NCBI GenBank assembly: GCA_002499015.1
Contig: DAJY01000103.1
Location: 25,134 to 35,602 of the forward strand
DNA length: 10,469 bases
Direction: 5' to 3'
Source: Euryarchaeota archaeon UBA242
Lineage (GTDB): Archaea > Thermoplasmatota > Poseidoniia > Poseidoniales > Poseidoniaceae
Shown one piece after another: positions 1-6,632 of the stretch (positions within the stretch are counted from its first letter, which is position 1; every line of letters starts with the position of its first letter). The position numbers and the translations under genes were made by a program. Below the pieces are notes generated by a model. It did not search any database, was not told the origin of the DNA, and saw only the letters and a list, made by a program, of their open reading frames with translations.

Positions 1-491
1 CATTCACAATCTGGTTGGGTATCAATATTCATCTCTGGTGGTGAATCTTCATTTGTTACACTCCAGATTATTTGTTTTTCAATTCTTACAGTAATAGAAA
101 TATTATTGTCATTTCCTTGGTCATCGATTGCGCCCAAGTAAACAGTGAATAATCCATGAGTCATGTAGGTATAGCGAATTTCGGCAGTTTCGTCAGCATT
201 GGCTACAATTTGACTTGCCCCATCACCTGCAACTACATAGAAACTTTTCATTTGCCCATTTTGAGATGTGGTGCGGGCAAAATCAAAGGCCAGTTCAACA
301 CCATTCTCAGAGATTTGACTACCGCTGCGGATCTCTTCAACAATAGTACCGCTTGTCGTTTCATAATACACTATCATCTCAATAGGACTTGGCGCCTTAT
401 CAGAACCGTCCCCTGAGCCTAAGCATCCAGCGATTGAGGCGCTTAGCATCACTAAGCAAAGTAATAAAGGCACTATCCGGCTACTTCGCAT
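1..491 (-). CDS. secreted lipoprotein with PKD-like domain, partial (3' end beyond window)
   Basis: Reading the minus strand from the ATG at 489-491 gives an uninterrupted frame of about 163 codons that leaves the window without a stop. The N-terminus is a classic lipoprotein signal: two arginines (MRSSR), a hydrophobic stretch, then the lipobox SIAGC with Cys23, followed by a Gly/Ser/Asp linker. The mature protein should therefore be lipid-anchored on the outer face of the cytoplasmic membrane. Residues of about 38-135 are beta-rich and end in a PKD-like strand pattern (RYTYMTHGLFTVYLGAIDD). PKD folds usually serve protein-protein or carbohydrate contacts, so a surface binding or solute-capture role is possible but not shown. 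The downstream part that might hold a catalytic or transport domain is missing. No clear TATA box sits at the leaderless distance, so a short 5' leader is likely. Confidence 0.85.
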   Translation of the reverse strand, partial: MRSSRIVPLLLCLVMLSASIAGCLGSGDGSDKAPSPIEMIVYYETTSGTIVEEIRSGSQISENGVELAFDFARTTSQNGQMKSFYVVAGDGASQIVANADETAEIRYTYMTHGLFTVYLGAIDDQGNDNNISITVRIEKQIIWSVTNEDSPPEMNIDTQPDCE

Positions 492-556
492 GTATTGATG
501 TGGGGGGTACTGGTTGATGAACCCAGTGATTGGATAGCCTCTTTTACCATCTATAT

Positions 557-572
557 TTTGCAATATTGCAAA
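557..572. promoter_or_regulatory. 16-bp perfect palindrome, candidate operator
   Basis: TTTGCAATATTGCAAA is a perfect inverted repeat lying between the divergent lipoprotein gene (65 bp upstream of its ATG) and the initiator tRNA gene. AT-rich candidate TATA elements lie beside it, so a bound dimeric regulator could affect one or both promoters. A second dyad with the same outer arms (TTTGC-N6-GCAAA) occurs at 6571-6586. The palindrome is seen directly; the regulatory role is inference. Confidence 0.5.
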
Positions 573-630
573 TTTAGAATTAGATTGGAGCGTCGGTGGA
601 TTGAAAGCAGGGGAACTTTGCCGCTTGGTT

Positions 631-705
631 AACGAGGTGGGGTAGTCTGGATATCCCGTCGGGCTCATAACCCGGAGACCGGTGGTTCAAATCCATCCCT
701 CGTTA
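631..705 (+). tRNA. initiator tRNA-Met (CAU)
   Basis: The cloverleaf folds fully. The acceptor stem AACGAGG pairs perfectly with CCTCGTT (698-704), with discriminator A705. The D-arm has the GG pair at 649-650. The anticodon CAT is at 666-668 in the loop CTCATAA. The T-arm has the loop TTCAAAT. Two features mark it as the initiator rather than an elongator: the first pair is A1-U72, and the anticodon stem carries three consecutive G-C pairs (661-663 with 671-673). Both are known initiator determinants in archaea. No intron and no encoded CCA are present, so CCA would be added after transcription. The 3' end stops 4 nt before the stop codon of the convergent gene on the other strand. Confidence 0.96.
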
Positions 706-710
706 TTTTT
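706..710 (+). terminator. oligo-T run after tRNA
   Basis: Five T residues directly follow the tRNA discriminator base. Archaeal RNA polymerase terminates on T-runs, so this is a plausible stop signal for the tRNA. It touches the last base of the opposing coding sequence. Confidence 0.4.
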
Positions 711-1471
711 CAACTATATTCGTAGTAGTCGTGTTTTGGTTTCAATTTATCCAAGGCAGATTGTAATTTAGCATTGGCTACTGCTTCACCACTTTCAATC
801 GCAGTAATCTCTTTTTCTAGTCTTTCAGATACTTTATTGATAGCAGATATTTGTGAAGTATGCACTCCACTCAATGCTTGTAAAGTTGTAAGTAGTTTTT
901 TTGCATCTTGAGCAGGCCTATTTTCAGGTTCGAGTAGGAATAAACCATCTCTTTTTATCACCATCTCAGAAGCAGCGCAACAATCCAATAGAACTTGTAA
1001 TACCTTCTTATCCGGTCCTATTGCAACTACGGCATCATAAGCCGCAGCAACGTGATTAGGGGCAAGTTTTTGGCATTTAGAATATGCTTTTTGCGCAGGG
1101 CCATTTCTTCCAGCAGCAGCATGTAAGTTACCTTCTCTGCGATAGTCTTCAGCGGGCGGAGTTGATTTTGAAATCAATTCAGGGGCATTATTTTTCAAAA
1201 TACGAATTAACTTTTTACGCTCTTTATGCAGTATCTTAACTATTGCAGTCCCCTCTTTGGCCTTATTACGTAGTAGTAAAACATCGCAGTATAGTCTGAG
1301 TCCCTTTACCAACATAACTTGAGAGTCTACTGCTCTTTTTTTGTTGGCTAATAGCATACTAGTAAATTCAGATGCCATTACCTCTGACATTTCCATTCTA
1401 CCATCTTTGATATACCGCTCAATCTGCAGTAGAGTTTGCGCAGGGTCACTCATACCGAACATGATGCTCAT
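710..1471 (-). CDS. TPR-like helical protein, function unknown
   Basis: A 253-residue, mostly alpha-helical, lysine-rich soluble protein with no signal peptide or membrane segment. Residues about 106-140 (containing GNLHAAAGRNGPAQKAYSKC) fit one tetratricopeptide repeat, with the small residues and the Ala-x-x-x-Tyr pattern of the helix pair. The region of about 12-95 is also helical and may be a degenerate repeat. Residues about 195-245 look like a coiled coil. TPR proteins act as scaffolds, so a protein-protein role is the best guess; no enzyme motif is visible. Three ATG codons lie in the first seven codons (1471, 1462, 1453), so the exact start is uncertain, with MSDPAQ at 1453 an equally good candidate. 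It is transcribed convergently with the initiator tRNA and looks monocistronic, the upstream minus-strand neighbour being a broken Lrp gene. Confidence 0.8.
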   Translation of the reverse strand: MSIMFGMSDPAQTLLQIERYIKDGRMEMSEVMASEFTSMLLANKKRAVDSQVMLVKGLRLYCDVLLLRNKAKEGTAIVKILHKERKKLIRILKNNAPELISKSTPPAEDYRREGNLHAAAGRNGPAQKAYSKCQKLAPNHVAAAYDAVVAIGPDKKVLQVLLDCCAASEMVIKRDGLFLLEPENRPAQDAKKLLTTLQALSGVHTSQISAINKVSERLEKEITAIESGEAVANAKLQSALDKLKPKHDYYEYS

Positions 1472-1558
1472 ATACGGCGTTTACTTCCTGCTCTATGATT
1501 GCTTCTCCATTTACATTGAATAACCAATTATTGCTCTAGTGTTCAATAAGAATGGGAT

Positions 1559-1836
1559 TTAATCCAATAAAGGTGCAGCAGTCAATGTTTTTGTCGTTTC
1601 AACACCGTCAATATTACGGATTACATTGACCACAATATCTGATAAAAATCCAAAACCAGGGCATTGTAATTTCACGAATATATCATATTCCCGAACAATA
1701 TTAGGGATTCAGTAACCTCTTCTACTCGACTTAACTTTTCAATAACATGATTTTCACTTCATGGCTCTGTAACGATTAGCACAATCGCTGTTACGGCTCC
1801 GTATTGCATCTGAAGTAACTCCTCTATGTTCACCAT
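1559..1836 (-). pseudogene. broken stand-alone Lrp/AsnC ligand-binding (RAM) domain gene
   Basis: Starting at the ATG at 1834-1836, the minus strand encodes MVNIEELLQMQYGAVTAIVL and then VTEP, where an in-frame TGA (1759-1761) falls where the family typically has Gly (GGA to TGA). The same frame continues SENHVIEKLSRVEEVTESLI to LFG. One base is then missing in a G-run (CCC on the plus strand, 1690-1692). In the next frame the text continues EYDIFVKLQCPGFGFLSDIV to TKTLTAAPLLD and a TAA at 1559-1561. Restoring one G gives GEYDIFVK, a hallmark of the AsnC_trans_reg domain. The intact product would be about 92 residues with no helix-turn-helix, like the small stand-alone RAM proteins of archaea, which bind amino acids and can co-assemble with full Lrp regulators. 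Two separate lesions argue for a real pseudogene, though assembly error is possible for the frameshift. Confidence 0.85.
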
Positions 1837-1851
1837 ATTGTAGCGCTCATG

Positions 1852-1859
1852 TTTAATGG
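1852..1859 (+). promoter_or_regulatory. TATA-like element for the fap7 operon
   Basis: TTTAATGG lies 20-27 nt upstream of the ATG at 1879, close to the spacing expected for a leaderless archaeal transcript. It overlaps the farther upstream in-frame ATG at 1849, which argues that 1849 is not the true start. Confidence 0.4.
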
Positions 1860-1878
1860 TTCAGTTAGATGGCCCATC

Positions 1879-2427
1879 ATGGCAGATGATATGTGCATCG
1901 CAATTACCGGGACTCCGGGTACTGGTAAAAGCAGTATTTGTGAACTGCTAGAAATAAATGGTTTTACTATTTATTCGGTTGAACAGTTAGCCAAACAGCA
2001 TGAATGTCTTGGAGAAATAGATCCCGATGACAATTCTGCACCAGTAGATGTTCACAAATTAGCAGATGAATGGCAATGTGAAGACGCTGGAATCGTATTT
2101 GTTGATGGACATTTATCGCATTTACTAGAGGTGGAAGCGATCGTAGTATTGCGCTGTGATCCAAAGAGTATCGAAACAAGGCTTAGTCAACGCGAATACG
2201 GGAATGAAAAAATTGCTGCTAATGTGGAGTGGGAACTGATTTCAGGCGTTTGGTCGGAGATGCTTGAATTTGAAATTGAATCCCCCTGTTTAGAACTCGA
2301 TACATCTGAAAAATCACCAGAGCAATTAGTTGAAGAAATACTTGACTGGATCGAAGAAGGCTGTCACTCGGCGAGCGTCGAAGAAAATGCCGCGAAAGCA
2401 ATAGATTGGATTTCGAAAAATGCCTGA
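1879..2427 (+). CDS. Fap7/AK6-type adenylate-kinase-like ATPase for ribosome assembly
   Basis: Numbered from the ATG at 1879 (182 residues), the protein opens with a P-loop, GTPGTGKS at 11-18, then a glutamate-rich helix. VFVDGHLSHLL follows around residues 74-84, and VLRCDP, RLSQREYG and KIAANVEWE in the second half are typical of archaeal Fap7/AK6 homologues. The yeast and human members bind the small-subunit protein uS11 (Rps14) and help the last steps of small-subunit rRNA processing; they also show adenylate kinase activity in vitro. An archaeal role in 16S rRNA or 30S maturation follows from the family. An in-frame ATG at 1849 adds ten poorly conserved residues and overlaps the likely TATA box; another at 1891 is also possible. 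The next gene overlaps or closely follows it, so they are probably co-transcribed. The last 25 residues look like a mild C-terminal extension. Confidence 0.9.
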   Translation: MADDMCIAITGTPGTGKSSICELLEINGFTIYSVEQLAKQHECLGEIDPDDNSAPVDVHKLADEWQCEDAGIVFVDGHLSHLLEVEAIVVLRCDPKSIETRLSQREYGNEKIAANVEWELISGVWSEMLEFEIESPCLELDTSEKSPEQLVEEILDWIEEGCHSASVEENAAKAIDWISKNA

Positions 2428-2501
2428 AAAGGAATATTAAACAAATAATCCAGCCACAAACCTCAACCCCTGCCGCAACTTCGCAGAGTTTGGTGGAGTG
2501 G

Positions 2502-3209
2502 ATGGCACTTGAGAGATTACGCCTTCAATGGGAAAAATTCTTTGAACCTGTATTCAAGATTTTAGGCGACACTCATCCCGCTGTAATAACTTGGGCTGCC
2601 TTACCAATCGGGATAATAGGTGGCATCGCTATCGCTTTTGCACCGAAAGATGAATTTGGCGCAACATTGTTATTAGTCGGTGCTTTTTTAATAGGAATTT
2701 CAACTATACTTGACGGACTAGATGGGCCTTTAGCGAGGAGAAACGGAATGGTTACTCGCTGGGGTGATTATCTAGATCATACCTTTGATAGATTACTGGA
2801 TGGAACTTGGATTGTATGTATTGCAGTTTCTCCATTCGTTGGTGACATATCATTTGGATTAGTGGTTGCATGGTTTACATTATTGGGTTCTTACATGGGA
2901 ACTCAGGCTCAAGCGGTTGCAGGAACGAGGAATTATCGGGGCTTTGGAAGGGCAGATAGAACAATCATGTCAATTATAGCACTAATTTTATCTGGTCTTT
3001 TCATCTTCTTTGACGTTGCAAGTTTTGGCCATTTCCCAGGCATTTTTGACCATATTGAAATCAGTCCAATGAGTATAGTATTGTTGATTTCGGGCATTGG
3101 TGGAATATACACATTTTTAATACGATTCATACAGGCCAATAACGGAATCAAGGAAATAGACAGAAATGACCCCCTTCCTCAACCCAATCAGAAGAAATCT
3201 GAGCAATAA
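2502..3209 (+). CDS. CDP-alcohol phosphatidyltransferase family membrane enzyme
   Basis: An integral membrane enzyme that transfers a headgroup alcohol onto a CDP-activated lipid, here presumably CDP-archaeol. The complete family signature D-x2-DG-x2-AR-x8-G-x3-D-x3-D is present as DGLDGPLAR...GDYLDHTFD (D71, D74, G75, A78, R79, G88, D92, D96 from this start). About six hydrophobic helices surround it. The headgroup cannot be read from the sequence: archaetidylinositol phosphate, archaetidylserine or archaetidylglycerol phosphate synthase are all possible. An ATG at 2406 in the same frame would overlap the end of the Fap7 gene by 22 bp and add 32 unusual residues. I prefer 2502 because MALERLRLQWEKFFEPVFK matches the usual start of the family just before the first helix, and a GGTGG stretch precedes it. 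It probably shares a transcript with the upstream gene. Confidence 0.9.
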   Translation: MALERLRLQWEKFFEPVFKILGDTHPAVITWAALPIGIIGGIAIAFAPKDEFGATLLLVGAFLIGISTILDGLDGPLARRNGMVTRWGDYLDHTFDRLLDGTWIVCIAVSPFVGDISFGLVVAWFTLLGSYMGTQAQAVAGTRNYRGFGRADRTIMSIIALILSGLFIFFDVASFGHFPGIFDHIEISPMSIVLLISGIGGIYTFLIRFIQANNGIKEIDRNDPLPQPNQKKSEQ

Positions 3210-3236
3210 TTAATTACCCTAATTTATCATTCTCGC

Positions 3237-3251
3237 CACCCCGTAGGGGTG
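3237..3251 (+). other. GC-rich hairpin after the lipid synthase gene
   Basis: CACCCC-GTA-GGGGTG is a perfect 6-bp stem with a three-base loop in the 110-bp gap before the large surface-protein gene. It has no T-run behind it, so it could be a weak terminator, an mRNA 3'-end stabiliser or an operator. Confidence 0.4.
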
Positions 3252-3289
3252 ATGGTAATGGCAATTTTCGCACTTTCCAAGCGATAGCG

Positions 3290-3297
3290 TATTAATA
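3290..3297 (+). promoter_or_regulatory. TATA box of the large surface-protein gene
   Basis: TATTAATA lies exactly at -30 to -23 relative to the ATG at 3320, the standard archaeal TATA spacing if transcription begins at the A of the start codon. This supports leaderless expression and selects 3320 over the GTG at 3317 and the ATG at 3326. Confidence 0.6.
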
Positions 3298-3319
3298 GGT
3301 TAACGCGACAAGCGAAGTG

Positions 3320-6300
3320 ATGGGTATGAAATCAAGTGAATTTGGCGGCATCCAAAAGGCTGTATTCTTGGTGCTCTGCATGTTGTTGGCAATAGCGCCA
3401 TTGAGCAATGTTTCTGCAGAAGACATCGGCTCTCCTGCAAGTTTACAGGCTCAAGATATCAATGCAATTTTTGACCCTATTAGCGAAACCACATCCATTA
3501 CTTGGAGAAATGTGGATTCAGAGGGAACTGAATTGAATGGTCTGTTTGACTCAACATACAATGTATATCGCAGTAATGAGCCAATAGATGCTGTAAATAT
3601 TCTCAACCTCACTGCCTTTGCCTCAGTAAGCGCTTGTTCTCCAGTTGAATCAATGAACAACCCATTCAATTGTAGAGGATTGAATGGGACACACCCAGGG
3701 CATTCAGTATCATACCTAGTATCTCCTGGTTTCAACGGTTCAACCTATTATGCAATTACTACTGCGAATGAGACTGGAAATGAAACCTATGAATTAGATT
3801 TCAATGCATCAAATCTATTTGATCCAGTATTAGAAATAACTACGCCAGTTCGTACTCCTTACAACCTCGCAGCTACCTTTGACTCTTCTCAAAGTAAGAC
3901 TACGCTGCAATGGGTCAATTACAATGACATTTTCCCAATCTTGCCTGAAACAGGCCCTAACGCTTACCAAATACATCTTTGGAGAACTGAATATCAAGTT
4001 TTAAGATCTAACGGACAAGTTCTGTTGGGGCAAGAAACACCAGTGCTAACCCTTCCTGCTGGAACTAGCAGTGTAATTCTCGACATACCAGAAAATACTG
4101 ATAGAGATGTTTATTATTCTATTACTTACCTTCTTCCAAATTGGATTGCGGCAGGAATTGATTATGAGGATGTTAGATTCCTATCAAATAATGCAATGTC
4201 AATTTCCACATTGGAAGATAACAAGCCACCAAGCCAAGTGGACAGTATCTTTGCTGCCTTTACTGCAGAACCTGAAACTGGTGGCGGAGTAACTGAAATC
4301 ACATGGGCAGATGTAAATGGTGAGGAAGGAGAATCCTATCAAATCTATATGGCTGGAGTTCCATTTTCAACAATTCTTAATTCTGATGTGCAATTGATTG
4401 CTACGATTACCGAGGGAGTTGGAGCCTTTGATTACGATGTGCCAGTAGGTAGAATGGGTCAAGCGTACTATTGTATTGTCACAGTTGACATCTACGGGGT
4501 TTCAGATACTAATACTACTCAAAACAGTTGTGAGGGTCCAATCTTTGAGAATGCATTTTCTAATTGGATTGCTGAGCCGACCAATGTTTATGCAGAATTT
4601 ATTGGAGATAAAACAACCAGGGTTACTTGGGATGACCAACTTGGAGTCGAAGGGGAGCGCTATCATATTTGGAGATCAAATTATTTGGTTTCTGGAACAC
4701 AATTCAATGGCGTTATTGGTTCAACAAGTGACAACTATGCTGTAAATTGGCTTGGAACAGTCACCGATGGAATTGGCATATTTGATGTAACTATTGAAAA
4801 CGACATAATACCGGATAATTCGCATTACTTTGTCACCAGTGAGGCATTATATGGTCACATAAATGGAACATATCACTATACTGAATTAGTTCAGAATTAC
4901 TATGGTCCAATTTCAGAAGACACTCGTTCTCCAAACCCATCTAGAATAAAAGCAGCATATGCAGTTGGAAGTATAAATCAAATAACTCTAGAGTGGTTTA
5001 ATGAAGTTGAGATCAATGAATCATATACAATTTGGCGACACATGGGTGAGCCATTCGGTGAAGATAGAGATGAACTCTCAAATAGCGACGATGAAGGATG
5101 GGAATTGGTGATGGATGATATTTATGCAGGTGCTTCAAGTCAAACATCATTCATTCGCCAAATTCCAATTGCTGATTCTATTAGTAGAGATGTTTGGTAT
5201 GCCATTACAATCGCAGACCAATATAACAATGAAAATACTGAGATTTTCTCTGGAATCGGTGGCAATGCGTACCAAGTAACAGAAGATACAATGCCTCCAC
5301 AAGCAATAATGACAATTATGGACGAAGAAGGCGAAGTATTCCTTAGCCCTTCATTGGTTGAGGGTTCATACACGATTCTATTACAACTAAATGAATATTT
5401 GAAGAGCCAGCCTTATATCAATATTACTACCACTACTGGTGGGGATATTACAGTTGGAGAATCACCTATGTCTATGATGGTTGAGAACTTTAACAATCCT
5501 GATTTAGGCCCAGTATATTCCTTTGACTTTGAAATTACAGCTCAAACAAATGCAGGTCCTATGATAATTACAGTGACTATGACTGATACTTCAGAAAACA
5601 AAGCAATAATTAAATGGACAGATAGAGCGGTTGATGCCCAATTCCCAGAAGTAACAATCTATTCACCATCGAGTAGTAACGATGGTTCAAAGTATCTATA
5701 TGGCAATAAAATAAACATACTTGCAGGTGCCCAAGATGACGTAAAAATAGTTTCCTTCCAATACAAATTAGTATATCATTATGGGGGAGTTAGTGGTAAT
5801 GCTCTATCAACTCCATGGTCCGATGCAGATGGAATTACTGACCTTAATGGAGATAATACTTCATTGACAATGGATTTAGATTTGACCTCTGGTAGTTTCA
5901 GCCCTGGCCTGCATGCAGTCTCGGTTAGAGCAATAGATTCGGCTGGAAATGAAGTGACAAAGACAGTGCAATTTATCGTTGACTATTGTCGTAACACTCT
6001 CAATGGAACAACATACTGCAGTTATGAGGAACAACTTGCTCCTCCTTTGGAACCTCTTGTAATCGAACCAGGGTTTACCGACCCACCATATGTTATTGTT
6101 TGGGCTATTGCTGGTTTGACAATATTATCATGGATAGTCGCTCTAATGGTAATATCAACTGGTATGAGCGGCCCTAAGAAGAAGAAGAAGGGAGATGATG
6201 AAGGTGAAGACGAAGACTGGATGTCCGAATTCATTGGAACTTCATCCGAACTTAATATGGCTGAAATCACCGATGTCAGCGCTCCTAAAGAAGAAGGGCA

Positions 6301-6562
6301 GAAGCCGATTCCAATAATCCCGAAAACACAAGAAGTTGAAGAAGAAGAAGATCCATTCGCAGTTAACAAGACACAACGTAAAACCCGTCCAAATAAGGGT
6401 GACGATGATGACGATGACGATGATGATATTGACATCGATGATTTCTTTGACGATGATGACGATGATGACGACGAACCAAAATTAAAGTCAAAGCGTTCAG
6501 TCGGACGCCGTTCTGTTCAACCCCGTAAAGCACCAAAGCGTAAAGTTGGTAGGAAGTCTTAG
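3320..6562 (+). CDS. large secreted, membrane-anchored FN3-like repeat protein with acidic/basic cytoplasmic tail
   Basis: A 1080-residue protein. Residues 1-33 form a signal peptide ending near VSA-ED. The ectodomain holds five beta-sandwich modules of roughly 105-135 residues, recognisable by a Thr-x-x-Trp strand (ITWRN near 60, LQWVN near 196, ITWAD near 328, VTWDD near 434, LEWFN near 557) followed by a YxIW/YNVYRS-type strand, as in fibronectin type III folds. Two Ig-like modules follow at about 670-775 and 785-900. Many N-x-S/T sequons suggest N-glycosylation. A single membrane helix (about 924-948) is followed by a KKKKK stop-transfer and a 128-residue cytoplasmic tail with nine Asp in a row (1028-1036), eight more (1044-1051), then a strongly basic end. 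The role is not known; adhesion, cell-envelope or prey/particle contact are possible. The start at 3320 fits the TATA box; 3326 is an alternative. It looks monocistronic. Confidence 0.88.
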   Translation: MGMKSSEFGGIQKAVFLVLCMLLAIAPLSNVSAEDIGSPASLQAQDINAIFDPISETTSITWRNVDSEGTELNGLFDSTYNVYRSNEPIDAVNILNLTAFASVSACSPVESMNNPFNCRGLNGTHPGHSVSYLVSPGFNGSTYYAITTANETGNETYELDFNASNLFDPVLEITTPVRTPYNLAATFDSSQSKTTLQWVNYNDIFPILPETGPNAYQIHLWRTEYQVLRSNGQVLLGQETPVLTLPAGTSSVILDIPENTDRDVYYSITYLLPNWIAAGIDYEDVRFLSNNAMSISTLEDNKPPSQVDSIFAAFTAEPETGGGVTEITWADVNGEEGESYQIYMAGVPFSTILNSDVQLIATITEGVGAFDYDVPVGRMGQAYYCIVTVDIYGVSDTNTTQNSCEGPIFENAFSNWIAEPTNVYAEFIGDKTTRVTWDDQLGVEGERYHIWRSNYLVSGTQFNGVIGSTSDNYAVNWLGTVTDGIGIFDVTIENDIIPDNSHYFVTSEALYGHINGTYHYTELVQNYYGPISEDTRSPNPSRIKAAYAVGSINQITLEWFNEVEINESYTIWRHMGEPFGEDRDELSNSDDEGWELVMDDIYAGASSQTSFIRQIPIADSISRDVWYAITIADQYNNENTEIFSGIGGNAYQVTEDTMPPQAIMTIMDEEGEVFLSPSLVEGSYTILLQLNEYLKSQPYINITTTTGGDITVGESPMSMMVENFNNPDLGPVYSFDFEITAQTNAGPMIITVTMTDTSENKAIIKWTDRAVDAQFPEVTIYSPSSSNDGSKYLYGNKINILAGAQDDVKIVSFQYKLVYHYGGVSGNALSTPWSDADGITDLNGDNTSLTMDLDLTSGSFSPGLHAVSVRAIDSAGNEVTKTVQFIVDYCRNTLNGTTYCSYEEQLAPPLEPLVIEPGFTDPPYVIVWAIAGLTILSWIVALMVISTGMSGPKKKKKGDDEGEDEDWMSEFIGTSSELNMAEITDVSAPKEEGQKPIPIIPKTQEVEEEEDPFAVNKTQRKTRPNKGDDDDDDDDDIDIDDFFDDDDDDDDEPKLKSKRSVGRRSVQPRKAPKRKVGRKS
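6401..6472 (+). repeat. GAY trinucleotide tract encoding poly-Asp
   Basis: Mixed GAT/GAC codons give nine Asp, then IDIDDFF, then eight Asp, inside the cytoplasmic tail of the large surface protein. Alternation of GAT and GAC means the DNA is not a perfect microsatellite, suggesting the acidic property is selected rather than produced by recent slippage. Confidence 0.85.
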
Positions 6563-6570
6563 GATTGATA

Positions 6571-6586
6571 TTTGCTTCAAAGCAAA
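6571..6586. promoter_or_regulatory. 16-bp dyad TTTGC-N6-GCAAA upstream of the antiporter gene
   Basis: TTTGCTTCAAAGCAAA has 7-bp perfect arms around a central CA. It starts 8 bp after the stop of the surface-protein gene and ends 46 bp before the antiporter ATG. The outer arms match the palindrome at 557-572. It could be an operator or the hairpin of a 3' end; no T-run follows, which makes a terminator less likely. Confidence 0.45.
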
Positions 6587-6603
6587 CAAAGTAATCGGTG
6601 GTC

Positions 6604-6614
6604 TTTAGGCCTAA
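6604..6614. promoter_or_regulatory. weak TATA-like element overlapping a 10-bp palindrome
   Basis: TTTAGG lies 24-29 nt upstream of the antiporter ATG at 6633, the right place for a leaderless TATA element although the match is poor. It overlaps the palindrome TTAGGCCTAA (6605-6614), which could be a repressor site covering the promoter. Confidence 0.35.
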
Positions 6615-6632
6615 GCGGCTACCCATGGAAGC

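Noticed and set aside
156..416. Open frame of 86 codons on the plus strand
   Set aside because: It lies fully antisense to the lipoprotein gene, whose signal peptide, lipobox and PKD-like pattern are convincing; the plus-strand product has no recognisable feature.
1759..1761. Recoded TGA (selenocysteine or Trp) in the Lrp-like gene
   Set aside because: Intact genes here use TGA as a normal stop, the family typically has Gly at this position, and the same gene also has a frameshift, so plain decay is simpler.
6022..6435. Ser-rich open frame on the minus strand
   Set aside because: Poly-Ser is simply the antisense reading of the poly-Asp GAY tract of the surface-protein gene.
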